NCBI GenBank assembly: GCA_003457075.1
Contig: DMIY01000081.1
Coordinates: 562 to 8,599 of the forward strand
DNA length: 8,038 nucleotides
Reading direction: 5' to 3'
Source: Desulfotomaculum sp.
Lineage (GTDB): Bacteria > Bacillota > Desulfotomaculia > Desulfotomaculales > Nap2-2B
Shown here in pieces: positions 1 through 6,515 of this stretch. Position 1 is the first letter of the stretch. Each line of letters begins with the position of its first letter. The notes below the pieces were generated by a model. It saw nothing but the letters and a program-made list of their open reading frames with translations. It did no database searches and was not told the origin of the DNA. Made by a program: the position numbers and the translations under genes.

Positions 1-767
1 CTTATGGTTTGGCCAGTAACCCAACTGCTGCGATTCGAGGCAACAACTACTACCATATTGGCGATATCTTCAGCTCTCCCTAGGCGTCGCAAAGGATAAG
101 CACTTTTAGCCAGTTTTTCCACTGCTTCGGGCGGGAATAATTTTTTCACTTCTTCCTGACGAAACAGACTATATTCACCTGCACCATCTTCAGAAGGCAT
201 GGTCGCCCCCGGGCAAACGCAATTACTCCTGATTCCAAACCTTCCGAATTCCCTGGCTGTATTCTTGGTGAAAGTAATTACGCCTCCTTTAGTTGCAGCA
301 TAAACACTCTCCCGAAATTCCCCAATTCTCCCTGCGTCAGAACCGATGTTTACAATGCTTCCGCCCTTTTGCTCGATCATCTGAGGGAGCACAGCGCGAG
401 TAAAATATAATACATGCTTCAGGTTTAGATCAATATATTTATCGTATTTTTCAGGTGGAATTTCCAAAAAGGGATAAAAATCGTCCCAGCCCACACCGTT
501 GACCAGAACATCAATGCTCTTAAATGCAGCAATTGCTTCTTTAACTACCCGTTCAGCCTCTGAATATTTTGTCACATCCGCCTTGCAATATTTTGCCCGG
601 CCTCCTTTATCCTGAATAATTTTTTCCACTTTTTTTCCGTTATCTTCATCTCTGTCTACAATAAATACATTGGCGCCCTCTTCACCGAAAGTAAGGCTGA
701 TTGCGCGTCCGATATTTGAACTACCCCCTGTAACAATAACTGTTTTTTCTTTAAGCCCCAAATCCAT
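1..767 (-). CDS. Short-chain dehydrogenase/reductase, BadH-like (partial, C-terminus outside window)
   Basis: NAD(P)-dependent SDR, 255 complete codons visible and still open at the left edge; the reading frame ends in VTGQTIS, so only about 8-10 residues should be missing. The Rossmann motif is TGGSSNIG (residues 13-20), with Asn18 where the family usually has Gly. Asp38 at the end of strand 2 (VFIVD) favours NAD over NADP. The catalytic set is visible: Asn115 (DLNL), Ser143 (NIGSD), Tyr156 and Lys160 (YAATK). The usual NNAG is VNGVGWD (89-95); a GWD-x-F-x-PF stretch also occurs in BadH, the 2-hydroxycyclohexanecarboxyl-CoA dehydrogenase, as I remember that family. I infer oxidation of an alicyclic or short-chain 3-hydroxyacyl-CoA. 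The ATG is chosen because GGAGG lies 9 nt upstream (776-780). It is separated by 703 bp from the preceding gene, so it is probably a separate transcription unit. SDR assignment is near certain; the exact substrate is not. Confidence 0.93.
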   Translation of the reverse strand, partial: MDLGLKEKTVIVTGGSSNIGRAISLTFGEEGANVFIVDRDEDNGKKVEKIIQDKGGRAKYCKADVTKYSEAERVVKEAIAAFKSIDVLVNGVGWDDFYPFLEIPPEKYDKYIDLNLKHVLYFTRAVLPQMIEQKGGSIVNIGSDAGRIGEFRESVYAATKGGVITFTKNTAREFGRFGIRSNCVCPGATMPSEDGAGEYSLFRQEEVKKLFPPEAVEKLAKSAYPLRRLGRAEDIANMVVVVASNRSSWVTGQTI

Positions 768-796
768 TTTTATATCCTCCTTCTTAAATGTTTTTA

Positions 797-808
797 AACA
801 AATTTGTT
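797..808. promoter_or_regulatory. Perfect 12-bp palindrome upstream of the SDR gene
   Basis: AACAAATTTGTT is a perfect palindrome centred about 35 bp before the SDR start codon and 17 bp before its ribosome binding site. Size and position suit a dimeric repressor operator, but AT-rich palindromes arise easily by chance in such sequence and no second copy was found in the window. Confidence 0.25.
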
Positions 809-931
809 AATTCAAAAGTAAAATACACCTTCCCAAAGATATCCTTTTAGAACATCAAGTTAGGACATTTAAAAAAGTTTTCCTTTTTTTAGTAACCACA
901 AGGAACCAAAGCCCTTATTGTTTTACACAAC

Positions 932-961
932 TTATGCCTTAACGATAATTGATTCCAGCAT
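932..961 (-). other. 9-codon leader-type ORF with a strong Shine-Dalgarno
   Basis: A frame MLESIIVKA-stop begins at an ATG preceded by AGGAGG (minus strand, 6 nt spacing) and by a second strong site AAGGAGGTGG 12 bp further upstream. It ends 164 bp before the SDR start. So strong a translation signal on so short a frame could mark a leader peptide or a decayed gene start. The peptide has no run of a single amino acid, so a classical amino-acid attenuator is not indicated. Confidence 0.2.
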
Positions 962-1229
962 CAAGCTCCTCCTAAACCACCTCCTTCTTTACCCGAACAG
1001 ACTTCCTTAACCTTTAAAAATACTGGGCTTTACTCCTTACCACATGGTACGCGACTTTTTTTCCAATGACGAAGAAAAAAACTTACCCCCTCCCCCACCC
1101 TTAATTTTTTGTAACCATATAAATATAATGATATAACTTTGGAGAACTTTTAACCATTAATCAGGTAAATTTGGGAAGCTTTTTAGGTTTTGCAAAGATA
1201 AATCTACTTGTCCTCCCTTGCCTACTATA

Positions 1230-1258
1230 ATTTTATCAATTTCGCAAATTTACTGCAA
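1230..1258 (-). promoter_or_regulatory. Weak candidate sigma-A promoter toward the SDR gene
   Basis: Minus-strand TTGCAG (1253-1258), 17-bp spacer, TAAAAT (1230-1235). The -10 matches 5 of 6 consensus positions and the -35 only 3 of 6. Position would give a leader of about 450 nt to the SDR gene. AT-rich surroundings make chance matches likely. Confidence 0.22.
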
Positions 1259-1470
1259 CCCGATTTTTACCCTACCTCTTGTAAATTTCAACGTTATCTC
1301 TTTGGGAGCGGTTTTTTCTCCTGCATACGCCTTGTTATTAATTTTTCATCCAAAGTAACTTTCATAGTGATAACATTCTTCCTTAGGACCCTTATTTTAA
1401 CATATTATCTATTATTATCCTGCAAGTACATACCTCATAAATTAATAAGATCCGCAAAAATCTCCAAAGA

Positions 1471-1680
1471 TTACTTTTTCCTAGTGTAAATAGCCTTGTA
1501 CTGATCACCTCCGGTTTTAAAGCACTCCCTGCACTGATCGCCTTTTTCATCAACTTCCAGCGACTGCAGATAAACCTCAAAACCAAGTGATTCATACATT
1601 TTTACATATTCGCTCAACTGTGGTTCCCGGGCAGTAAACTTCTTCGTCCATCCCTCGCCTGTCAACTGCTCCATACGCAT
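1471..1680 (-). CDS. Small CxxC protein of unknown function
   Basis: A 69-residue protein I cannot assign to a named family. It starts 13 bp after the stop of the large Fe-S flavoprotein, so it is almost certainly co-transcribed with it. The N-terminal part reads GWTKKFTAREPQLSEYVKMYESLGFEV, a helix-then-strand pattern (positions 10-36), followed by an acidic stretch and a Cys50-x2-Cys53 pair near the C-terminus, ending in AIYTRKK. No signal peptide or membrane segment is present, so it is probably cytoplasmic. The CxxC pair could bind metal, form a redox disulfide or serve Fe-S assembly of its neighbour; none of this is shown. A G-rich site GGGTGGGG lies just upstream; an in-frame ATG at 1674 (67 residues) is an equally plausible start. 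Coding status is supported by spacing, start signal and balanced composition. Confidence 0.75.
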   Translation of the reverse strand: MRMEQLTGEGWTKKFTAREPQLSEYVKMYESLGFEVYLQSLEVDEKGDQCRECFKTGGDQYKAIYTRKK

Positions 1681-1693
1681 TTACCCCACCCGC

Positions 1694-4201
1694 TTAAAAA
1701 AGATCGTCCAGGATGTCGTTGCCTTCCGGCAGCTTTCCATGCTGCTGCAAAAATTGCTGGATTAATTCGCTTTCCCGGATAGTATACATGCCTTCTTCTT
1801 CAAAATCAAAATAACAGGCTTTCTTCATACATGTGTCATCACTTCCCAGGTGTTTTTCCAGATCGCGACGTAGGTTGATCGTACCGGCAATAAAAATTAT
1901 GTTCTTATGTTCGTCAAGCAACCGGTAAACTCCTTCTTTTTCCGGCACATTATTTACGTGAAGAGTATTAAATTCCAGCCATTTTTCCGGTGGTAAAACA
2001 ACAGAAGGAATTCTTAACCTCAAGTCACATTTCAAACAACGGCCTGCTTCCTGGACTGCCATCTTATTGCTCAACCCGGTTTCCACCTCACAGAAACTTC
2101 CCCGCCGCTGTTCTATAGAAATAGCCGGCATGGCAACCCGGCGCCTGTCCGCAAAACCTTCTTCCCTGCCCAGCCAGAAAGAGGGTTCCTCCAGAGGAAC
2201 CAACACTTCTTCAATAGCTCCTGTACCTCCCAAATACTTATCAATTGAAGTGGCCGCCTTCCTGCCCATGGCAATAGCTTCAATTACAGAAGCCGGCCCG
2301 CTGACAACGTCTCCTCCGGCGAAAATTCCACCTCTGCCGGCGGCAAGCGTGCTTGGTTCTACCTTGATTAATTTACCATTTTTCTCCACGTTATCTGGAA
2401 TTTCAGAAACCTGACCAACGGCGGCAATAATGGTGTTGAATTCCATCTTGAACTCCGAACCTGCAACAGGAACCGGCCGTTTTCTCCCGCTTTTGTCTGC
2501 TTCACCAAGCTCCATACGCAGGCACTGAAGATGAAGGTTGCCATTTGAGGAACTCACTTCCACGGGTGCGACCAGGAACATTATCTTTATGCCTTCTTTA
2601 ATCGCTTCCTCTACCTCCTGAGCGCCAGCCGGCATTTCTTCCCTGGTCCGCCGGTAAAGAATGGTTACCCCCCCGGCGCCCAGACGCAAGGCTGCTCTGG
2701 CGGCATCCACGGCCACGTTACCACCGCCTATAACCGCTACCTTGCCTGACATTGCCGCTTCATCACCTAAATTAACTTTACGCAGGAAAGTAACCCCATC
2801 CATCATGCCGGGGAGATCTTCGCCGGGGATACCAATTTTCATTCCCTGGTGGGCTCCGGTAGCTACAAAAACAGCATCGCAACCTTTTTCCAGAAGTTCA
2901 CTCAACGAAGTTATCTTTTTGCCTGTTACAATTTCTACTCCTGCTTTTTTAATCTCCTCAATTTCAGCATCCAGCACTACCCTGGGTAAACGATAAGCGG
3001 GTATACCGGCCCGCATCATTCCCCCGGGCTCGTGCAGCGACTCGAAAACGGTGACCTGATGACCCAACCTGGCCAGGTAATAAGCAGCAGCCAAACCAGC
3101 CGGTCCGGAACCAATAATTCCTACCTGCTTCCCGGTGGACGGGGCAGGTTTTACGCCCGTCTTCCAAAATCCGGTGTCCTGATCAGCCACAAAACGCTTT
3201 AAGCTACAGATGGCCACCGGCTCCGTCAACTGCCCCCTTCTGCAAACCTGTTCACAGGGATGAAAACAGACACGGCCAAGCACGCCTGGAAAGGGAACTT
3301 TTTGCCTGATCACCGCCAGCGCCTGATCAAATTTACCTTTCTCAATTAAGTTAAGATAGCGGGGAACATCAATCCCTGCCGGACAGGTATTGCGGCAGGG
3401 AACCAACACCGATTCGCGGTCCACTGACTTCAAATCCTTATCCGTCAACGCTCCTGTGGGACAGACCTCCACACAACTGCCGCAAAACTTGCAACCCGAT
3501 TCCTTAAGAGTAGGGCTAACGGTACCCACAACAATCTTATCCTGCTGGTAAACAAAACCCAGCGCGCCAACTCCACGCAAGTCATGGCAAGCCCTGACGC
3601 ACCTTAAGCAACCGATGCAAAGGTTATAATTATGTATAAAGAAAGGTTCGTCATTAACAACTGGAAGGCTTTGATACACATACTTGGATATATTTTCCTT
3701 AATGCCTATATATTCAGCAACCTTCCTCAATTCACAGGTGTTGAATTGAGGACAGCATCGTTCGTTAACAGGCACGTTCGTGGAGCATGGCTCCCTGGCG
3801 CAGCCTTCCCTCTGGGCACAGGTCAGGCAGGCGTGAGGATGGCTGGCAAGAATAGTACTCAATCTTTTTTTTCGATACTCCTGTAACCCGGCAGTATCGG
3901 TATGCGCCACCATTCCCGCCGAAACCACAGTTTCACAGGAACAAACAGGTTCTTCTTGTCCTTCCACACTTATTACGCATAAGCGGCACCCTTCAAAAAC
4001 TTTTCCCCGCGCATCTCCCTGAACTGCCCAGTTACCCTGGTAAACCGTATCAATAGCCTCACTCCTGTGTTCATACGGTAAGCCCGGATGAAAGCAGAGC
4101 CTTGGAATATAAATCCCTGCCTCTTGTGCCGCCTCCAAAACAGTTGTTCCCTTTTTTGCCGTGACCTGTTCACCATTAATACTCAATGTAACAGTTTCCA
4201 T
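1694..4201 (-). CDS. NAD(P)H-dependent Fe-S flavoprotein: NuoG-like N-terminus, ferredoxin clusters, GltD-like core, GIY-YIG-like tail
   Basis: 835 residues, cytoplasmic, probably an NAD(P)H:ferredoxin oxidoreductase (BzdV/GltD-like) feeding the reductase encoded upstream. Domains: 2Fe-2S ferredoxin-like fold 1-95 (Cys36, 72, 75, 87 or 89); NuoG-type His-Cys3 motif with His121, Cys125, Cys128 and Cys134, followed by extra cysteines 139, 149, 150 and 156; two 4Fe-4S motifs, Cys195/198/201/205 and Cys237/240/243/247; GltD-type N-terminal cysteines 269, 273, 312, 316, 320; FAD site GSGPAG (364-369); NAD(P) site GGGNVAVD (492-499) with YRRTREEMPA (516-525) suggesting NADPH; second FAD motif around Gly630-Asp631; CLKC (722-725). 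Residues 752-828 resemble a degenerate GIY-YIG domain. GltD alone is about 450-500 residues, so this is a fusion architecture. The 35 residues between Cys36 and Cys72 are long for this fold (about 10 is usual). AGGAGGT lies about 9 nt upstream of the ATG. It follows the ferredoxin gene after 241 bp and precedes the CxxC gene by 13 bp. An alternative electron donor such as a bifurcating complex cannot be excluded. Confidence 0.92.
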   Translation of the reverse strand: METVTLSINGEQVTAKKGTTVLEAAQEAGIYIPRLCFHPGLPYEHRSEAIDTVYQGNWAVQGDARGKVFEGCRLCVISVEGQEEPVCSCETVVSAGMVAHTDTAGLQEYRKKRLSTILASHPHACLTCAQREGCAREPCSTNVPVNERCCPQFNTCELRKVAEYIGIKENISKYVYQSLPVVNDEPFFIHNYNLCIGCLRCVRACHDLRGVGALGFVYQQDKIVVGTVSPTLKESGCKFCGSCVEVCPTGALTDKDLKSVDRESVLVPCRNTCPAGIDVPRYLNLIEKGKFDQALAVIRQKVPFPGVLGRVCFHPCEQVCRRGQLTEPVAICSLKRFVADQDTGFWKTGVKPAPSTGKQVGIIGSGPAGLAAAYYLARLGHQVTVFESLHEPGGMMRAGIPAYRLPRVVLDAEIEEIKKAGVEIVTGKKITSLSELLEKGCDAVFVATGAHQGMKIGIPGEDLPGMMDGVTFLRKVNLGDEAAMSGKVAVIGGGNVAVDAARAALRLGAGGVTILYRRTREEMPAGAQEVEEAIKEGIKIMFLVAPVEVSSSNGNLHLQCLRMELGEADKSGRKRPVPVAGSEFKMEFNTIIAAVGQVSEIPDNVEKNGKLIKVEPSTLAAGRGGIFAGGDVVSGPASVIEAIAMGRKAATSIDKYLGGTGAIEEVLVPLEEPSFWLGREEGFADRRRVAMPAISIEQRRGSFCEVETGLSNKMAVQEAGRCLKCDLRLRIPSVVLPPEKWLEFNTLHVNNVPEKEGVYRLLDEHKNIIFIAGTINLRRDLEKHLGSDDTCMKKACYFDFEEEGMYTIRESELIQQFLQQHGKLPEGNDILDDLF

Positions 4202-4250
4202 TCCTTCTTTACCTCCTGCCGGCTATGAAAACCACTTGCCAGAACAAACA

Positions 4251-4279
4251 ATTAAATTTACAAAACAAAAGCCCGGCAA
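4251..4279 (-). promoter_or_regulatory. Candidate sigma-A promoter for the flavoprotein gene
   Basis: In the 241-bp gap after the ferredoxin gene the minus strand has TTGCCG (4274-4279), an exact 17-bp spacer and TTTAAT (4251-4256), matching 4 and 5 of 6 consensus positions. Transcription would start near 4244, giving a leader of about 43 nt with the AGGAGGT site. The same stretch is flanked by a 6-bp inverted repeat CTTGCC/GGCAAG (4235-4240, 4275-4280), and a short inverted repeat TTCTCT-CA-AGAGAA lies upstream (4340-4353). No strong terminator is seen between the two genes, so read-through is also possible. Confidence 0.33.
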
Positions 4280-4442
4280 GAAAACAAACTTTACATGCGA
4301 CATAACGAATCTTATTTACATCACTGCTGCAAGACAGCTTTCTCTCAAGAGAATTTTGCCAATGACATAAGTTTCCGCACATAATCTTACCGGACGGGAG
4401 CAAACCTGTTTCTACTACTTTCCCTTCCTATACTCTCCTTTC

Positions 4443-4724
4443 CTACCATGAATGTTTAATAGCACCCTTCTCACAGGCCAGGTAACACGGGAGATTCTCT
4501 TTACCAGTAGCAGAAATACAGGGATTACAAAGGTATTTAACGCTCTTCCTTTTTTCCTGCTTTACTATTGCTACCAGATCATCGTAATCGTCAGTAATAA
4601 CTTCAAAAACGTTCTCTTTACATGCCTCTACACACTTGCCACAGCCATCGCACTTACCGGAATCGATAATCACATACCATGTTCCTGAACCATCAGCATA
4701 CCCGTAATTAGCAATGTATCCCAT
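4443..4724 (-). CDS. 8-cysteine 2[4Fe-4S] ferredoxin (BzdM-like)
   Basis: A 93-residue cytoplasmic ferredoxin, presumably the electron donor to the ATPase subunits encoded just before it. Cluster I is Cys25-x2-Cys28-x2-Cys31-x3-Cys35 (CDGCGKCVEAC). The second set is Cys66-x2-Cys69-x10-Cys80-x3-Cys84, with a longer loop than the compact clostridial form; a 30-residue segment separates the halves (36-65). The frame stays open upstream into the preceding gene, but I chose the ATG at 4724: it has AGAGGTG 5 nt upstream and lies 13 bp after the BzdQ-like stop, whereas earlier starts would overlap that gene by up to 80 bp. A ferredoxin directly after the P and Q subunits matches the order of bzd-type operons (BzdM). 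Identity as a two-cluster ferredoxin is firm; the partner is inferred from position. Confidence 0.9.
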   Translation of the reverse strand: MGYIANYGYADGSGTWYVIIDSGKCDGCGKCVEACKENVFEVITDDYDDLVAIVKQEKRKSVKYLCNPCISATGKENLPCYLACEKGAIKHSW

Positions 4725-4737
4725 CAAAACACCTCTT

Positions 4738-5610
4738 TTAACCGGCTTTCCGGGATTTTTCCACCAAACCTTTACCAAAGAGAGCCGCTCCAATAGCACC
4801 GGCAAGCTGAGTATCATGTTTGGGAGTAAGCGCTGTCAATCCTAATTCCTTCTCCAACCTTTTTACTACTCCCTTGTTTTTTGCAATTCCACCAGTAATG
4901 CCAAAATCCTTCTCCACGCCAATCCGTTCCAAAAGAGTATAAACACGGTGGGCCATAGCCGAACAATATGCCGCCAGCACCTTGTTTTTAAGCCAGCCTG
5001 CACGCAATAAACCTACCGCTTCGGTCTTGGCAAATACCACGCACGTGCTGCTTACCGGATCCGGCTCCTCGTCAATATCAAGCGAAATATCCCCGACATC
5101 GCCGATGGGAACACCCATCAATTCAGCAAACACTTCCATCCCACGGCCGGTACCTGCCGCACATTTATCGTTCATTAAAAAGTTGGTTACTTTTCCCTTA
5201 TCGTCAACTCGAATGGCTTTACAATCCTGGCCGCCCATATCCAGCACGGTCTTAATGGTGGGACCGTACATAAAATTGGCTCCTCTGGCGTGACAGGCGA
5301 TTTCCGTAATCGTCCTGTGGGCAAAGGGCACATTAACCCGCCCATAACCGGTACCAATTATATAATGAATATCATCAACTGTCATCCCGGTGCCTTCCAG
5401 CGCCCATTTCATCACGTTGCGTGCACTGTCGGGGCTGTCGGAACCAGTCCTCATGTTAGCATAAGCGTAAATCTCGCCGTCTACCATTATCACCGCCTGG
5501 CTGCTTACGGAGCCTACGTCAACGCCAGCAGTGATAACATCTTCCTTTCTCCAGTCTATATCAGGAGAGTTCCACCTTGACTCTTCCCATCTCCAAAATT
5601 CCTGAGCCAT
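4738..5610 (-). CDS. bzdQ: Benzoyl-CoA reductase ATPase/activator subunit, BzdQ-like
   Basis: 290-residue member of the BadF/BadG/BcrA/D (CoA-dehydratase activator) ATPase family. In class I benzoyl-CoA reductase a pair of such subunits hydrolyses ATP and injects low-potential electrons from ferredoxin into the catalytic subunits. Visible motifs: ASKHA phosphate-1 GVDVGS (29-34), phosphate-2 DMGGQD (124-129), Cys150 in NDKCAAGTGR and Cys190 in STCVVFAKTE, the two cysteines that ligate the [4Fe-4S] cluster across the dimer interface, and adenosine-type GGIAKN (240-245). The N-terminal leader rich in W and charge (FWRWEESRW) before the ATPase fold fits BzdQ as I recall it. I start at ATG 5610: GGAGG sits 8 nt upstream (5619-5623), and the alternative TTG at 5625 overlaps that site and would add only five residues. 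The gap to the P subunit is 18 bp and to the ferredoxin 13 bp. An activator for another 2-hydroxyacyl-CoA dehydratase-type enzyme is the main alternative. Confidence 0.9.
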   Translation of the reverse strand: MAQEFWRWEESRWNSPDIDWRKEDVITAGVDVGSVSSQAVIMVDGEIYAYANMRTGSDSPDSARNVMKWALEGTGMTVDDIHYIIGTGYGRVNVPFAHRTITEIACHARGANFMYGPTIKTVLDMGGQDCKAIRVDDKGKVTNFLMNDKCAAGTGRGMEVFAELMGVPIGDVGDISLDIDEEPDPVSSTCVVFAKTEAVGLLRAGWLKNKVLAAYCSAMAHRVYTLLERIGVEKDFGITGGIAKNKGVVKRLEKELGLTALTPKHDTQLAGAIGAALFGKGLVEKSRKAG

Positions 5611-5623
5611 TTTCCTTTCCTCC
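5608..5623 (-). promoter_or_regulatory. Ribosome binding site that decides the bzdQ start
   Basis: Minus-strand GGAGG, 8 nt, then ATG. The site shares bases with an upstream in-frame TTG codon, which therefore cannot be the natural start if this site is used. Confidence 0.7.
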
Positions 5624-5628
5624 AATCT

Positions 5629-6393
5629 TCATACTGTCGCCGAAATAGCGGCTCCTAATGCACCAATATACTCTGGTTCCTCAGGCAACATTATCTGCAC
5701 ATCCAGAGCACTTTCCAAACATTTAACAAAACCAGGATTCATGGCAATTCCACCCACCAGCGCCACATCTTTCTCCACCCCAACTCTCCGCGTCATGGAA
5801 GTAATACGACTGGCCATGGCTTCATGGACTGAACGGGCAATCTCAGTTTTTGGTATCTTGCTGTGGACCAGCGAAACTACCTCCGACTCAGCAAAAACAA
5901 CACATTGCGCGTTCATAGGAACGGACTTCTCAGCGGCAAGAGAGAACTGCGCCATCTCCTCTACCTTTATTTCTAAGGCCCGCGCCATTGCCTCTACAAA
6001 GCTTCCTGCACCGGCAGCACATTTTTCATTAAGGGCAAAATCAGTAACTTTCCCTGTGCTTTCACATCTTACAGCACGGGCTTCCTCTGCACCTACTTCA
6101 ATTACAGTTTTTACTGTGGGGAACAGAAAACTGGCGCCCTTGGCAGCCGCACTGACTTCTGTAATTTCTTCGTTGGCAAAGGAAACGCTTTTCCTCCCCA
6201 TCCCGGTAGCCACTATCGTGCTGATGTCGCTGCGGTTTATTCCCCCGGCTTTCAGTGCCTCATTAAACGCCTGTTCAGCAGACTCATTTAAGTCAATACC
6301 TGTTATTATCATTCTCTTAGCAACAATTTTTCCATTCTGCATGATAACCGCCTTGGTGGTTCTAGCTCCAACATCAATACCAGCAACTCCCAT
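5629..6393 (-). CDS. bzdP: Benzoyl-CoA reductase ATPase/activator subunit, BzdP-like
   Basis: 254-residue partner ATPase of the same BadF/BadG/BcrA/D family. Phosphate-1 GIDVGA is at residues 5-10; Cys125 (NEKCAAGAG) and Cys164 (AQCVVFAES) are placed to ligate the bridging [4Fe-4S] cluster; GGIAMN is at 214-219. Where the Q partner has DMGGQD, this subunit has EVGAEE (99-104), an asymmetry I recall as typical of the P/D-type subunit. Length near 255 fits a single ASKHA unit and the bzd type rather than the longer BcrA of Thauera. The ATG at 6393 is immediately preceded in frame by TGA-ACA, so no longer form is possible; GGGGAG lies 11 nt upstream. It is the first gene of the P-Q-ferredoxin block, behind a long leader with a MITE. 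Which of the two paralogues plays P versus Q was judged from length, the N-terminal leader and gene order. Confidence 0.88.
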   Translation of the reverse strand: MGVAGIDVGARTTKAVIMQNGKIVAKRMIITGIDLNESAEQAFNEALKAGGINRSDISTIVATGMGRKSVSFANEEITEVSAAAKGASFLFPTVKTVIEVGAEEARAVRCESTGKVTDFALNEKCAAGAGSFVEAMARALEIKVEEMAQFSLAAEKSVPMNAQCVVFAESEVVSLVHSKIPKTEIARSVHEAMASRITSMTRRVGVEKDVALVGGIAMNPGFVKCLESALDVQIMLPEEPEYIGALGAAISATV

Positions 6394-6505
6394 TGTTCAT
6401 TCATCTCCCCTTCACAATTACAAATACACAGGATCTTTACAATTATCAACTATCAATACCATCTCATACTAACCACCCATACATGTAAGGCACAACCAAC
6501 AATGA

Positions 6506-6515
6506 AAATAATCTT
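6506..6515. repeat. Left 10-bp direct repeat flanking the MITE (target-site duplication)
   Basis: AAATAATCTT, identical to 6644-6653. It abuts the outer end of the element, as expected for a duplicated target site. Confidence 0.7.

Larger units (their letters stand above)
768..1470. other. 703-bp AT-rich intergenic region without a convincing gene
   Basis: No credible gene is seen on either strand; open frames here are short, AT-rich, lack good ribosome binding sites and resemble nothing I know. On the minus strand it contains, in order: a very weak 5-bp hairpin at the end of the 69-aa gene (1456-1472), a weak promoter-like pair (1230-1258), a G-rich tract (plus-strand C-runs at 1086-1090, 1092-1096 and 1098-1100), a 12-bp inverted repeat TACCA-CA-TGGTA (1038-1049), two strong Shine-Dalgarno sequences before a 9-codon frame (932-961), an AT-only hairpin (871-889) and a perfect 12-bp palindrome (797-808). 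It probably acts as the leader and promoter region of the SDR gene. Confidence 0.6.

Noticed and set aside
1456..1472. Possible terminator after the CxxC gene (AATCT/AGATT stem followed by T's)
   Set aside because: Only five mostly A-T pairs with a short T-run; too weak to call as a terminator.
1208..1489. 93-codon plus-strand frame in the 703-bp gap
   Set aside because: Hydrophobic, aromatic-rich product of AT-rich DNA, no clear ribosome site, and its end overlaps the CxxC gene on the other strand.
4355..4375. TTGGCA resembling a sigma-54 -24 element
   Set aside because: The required GC dinucleotide at the -12 position is not at the right spacing.
5611..5625. TTG start giving five more residues to bzdQ
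   Set aside because: The TTG and its following codons form the GGAGG ribosome site of the ATG at 5610.
5741..6472. 243-codon plus-strand frame opposite bzdP
   Set aside because: Antisense shadow of a well-supported ATPase gene; Ser/Thr/Ala-rich composition with no recognisable motif.
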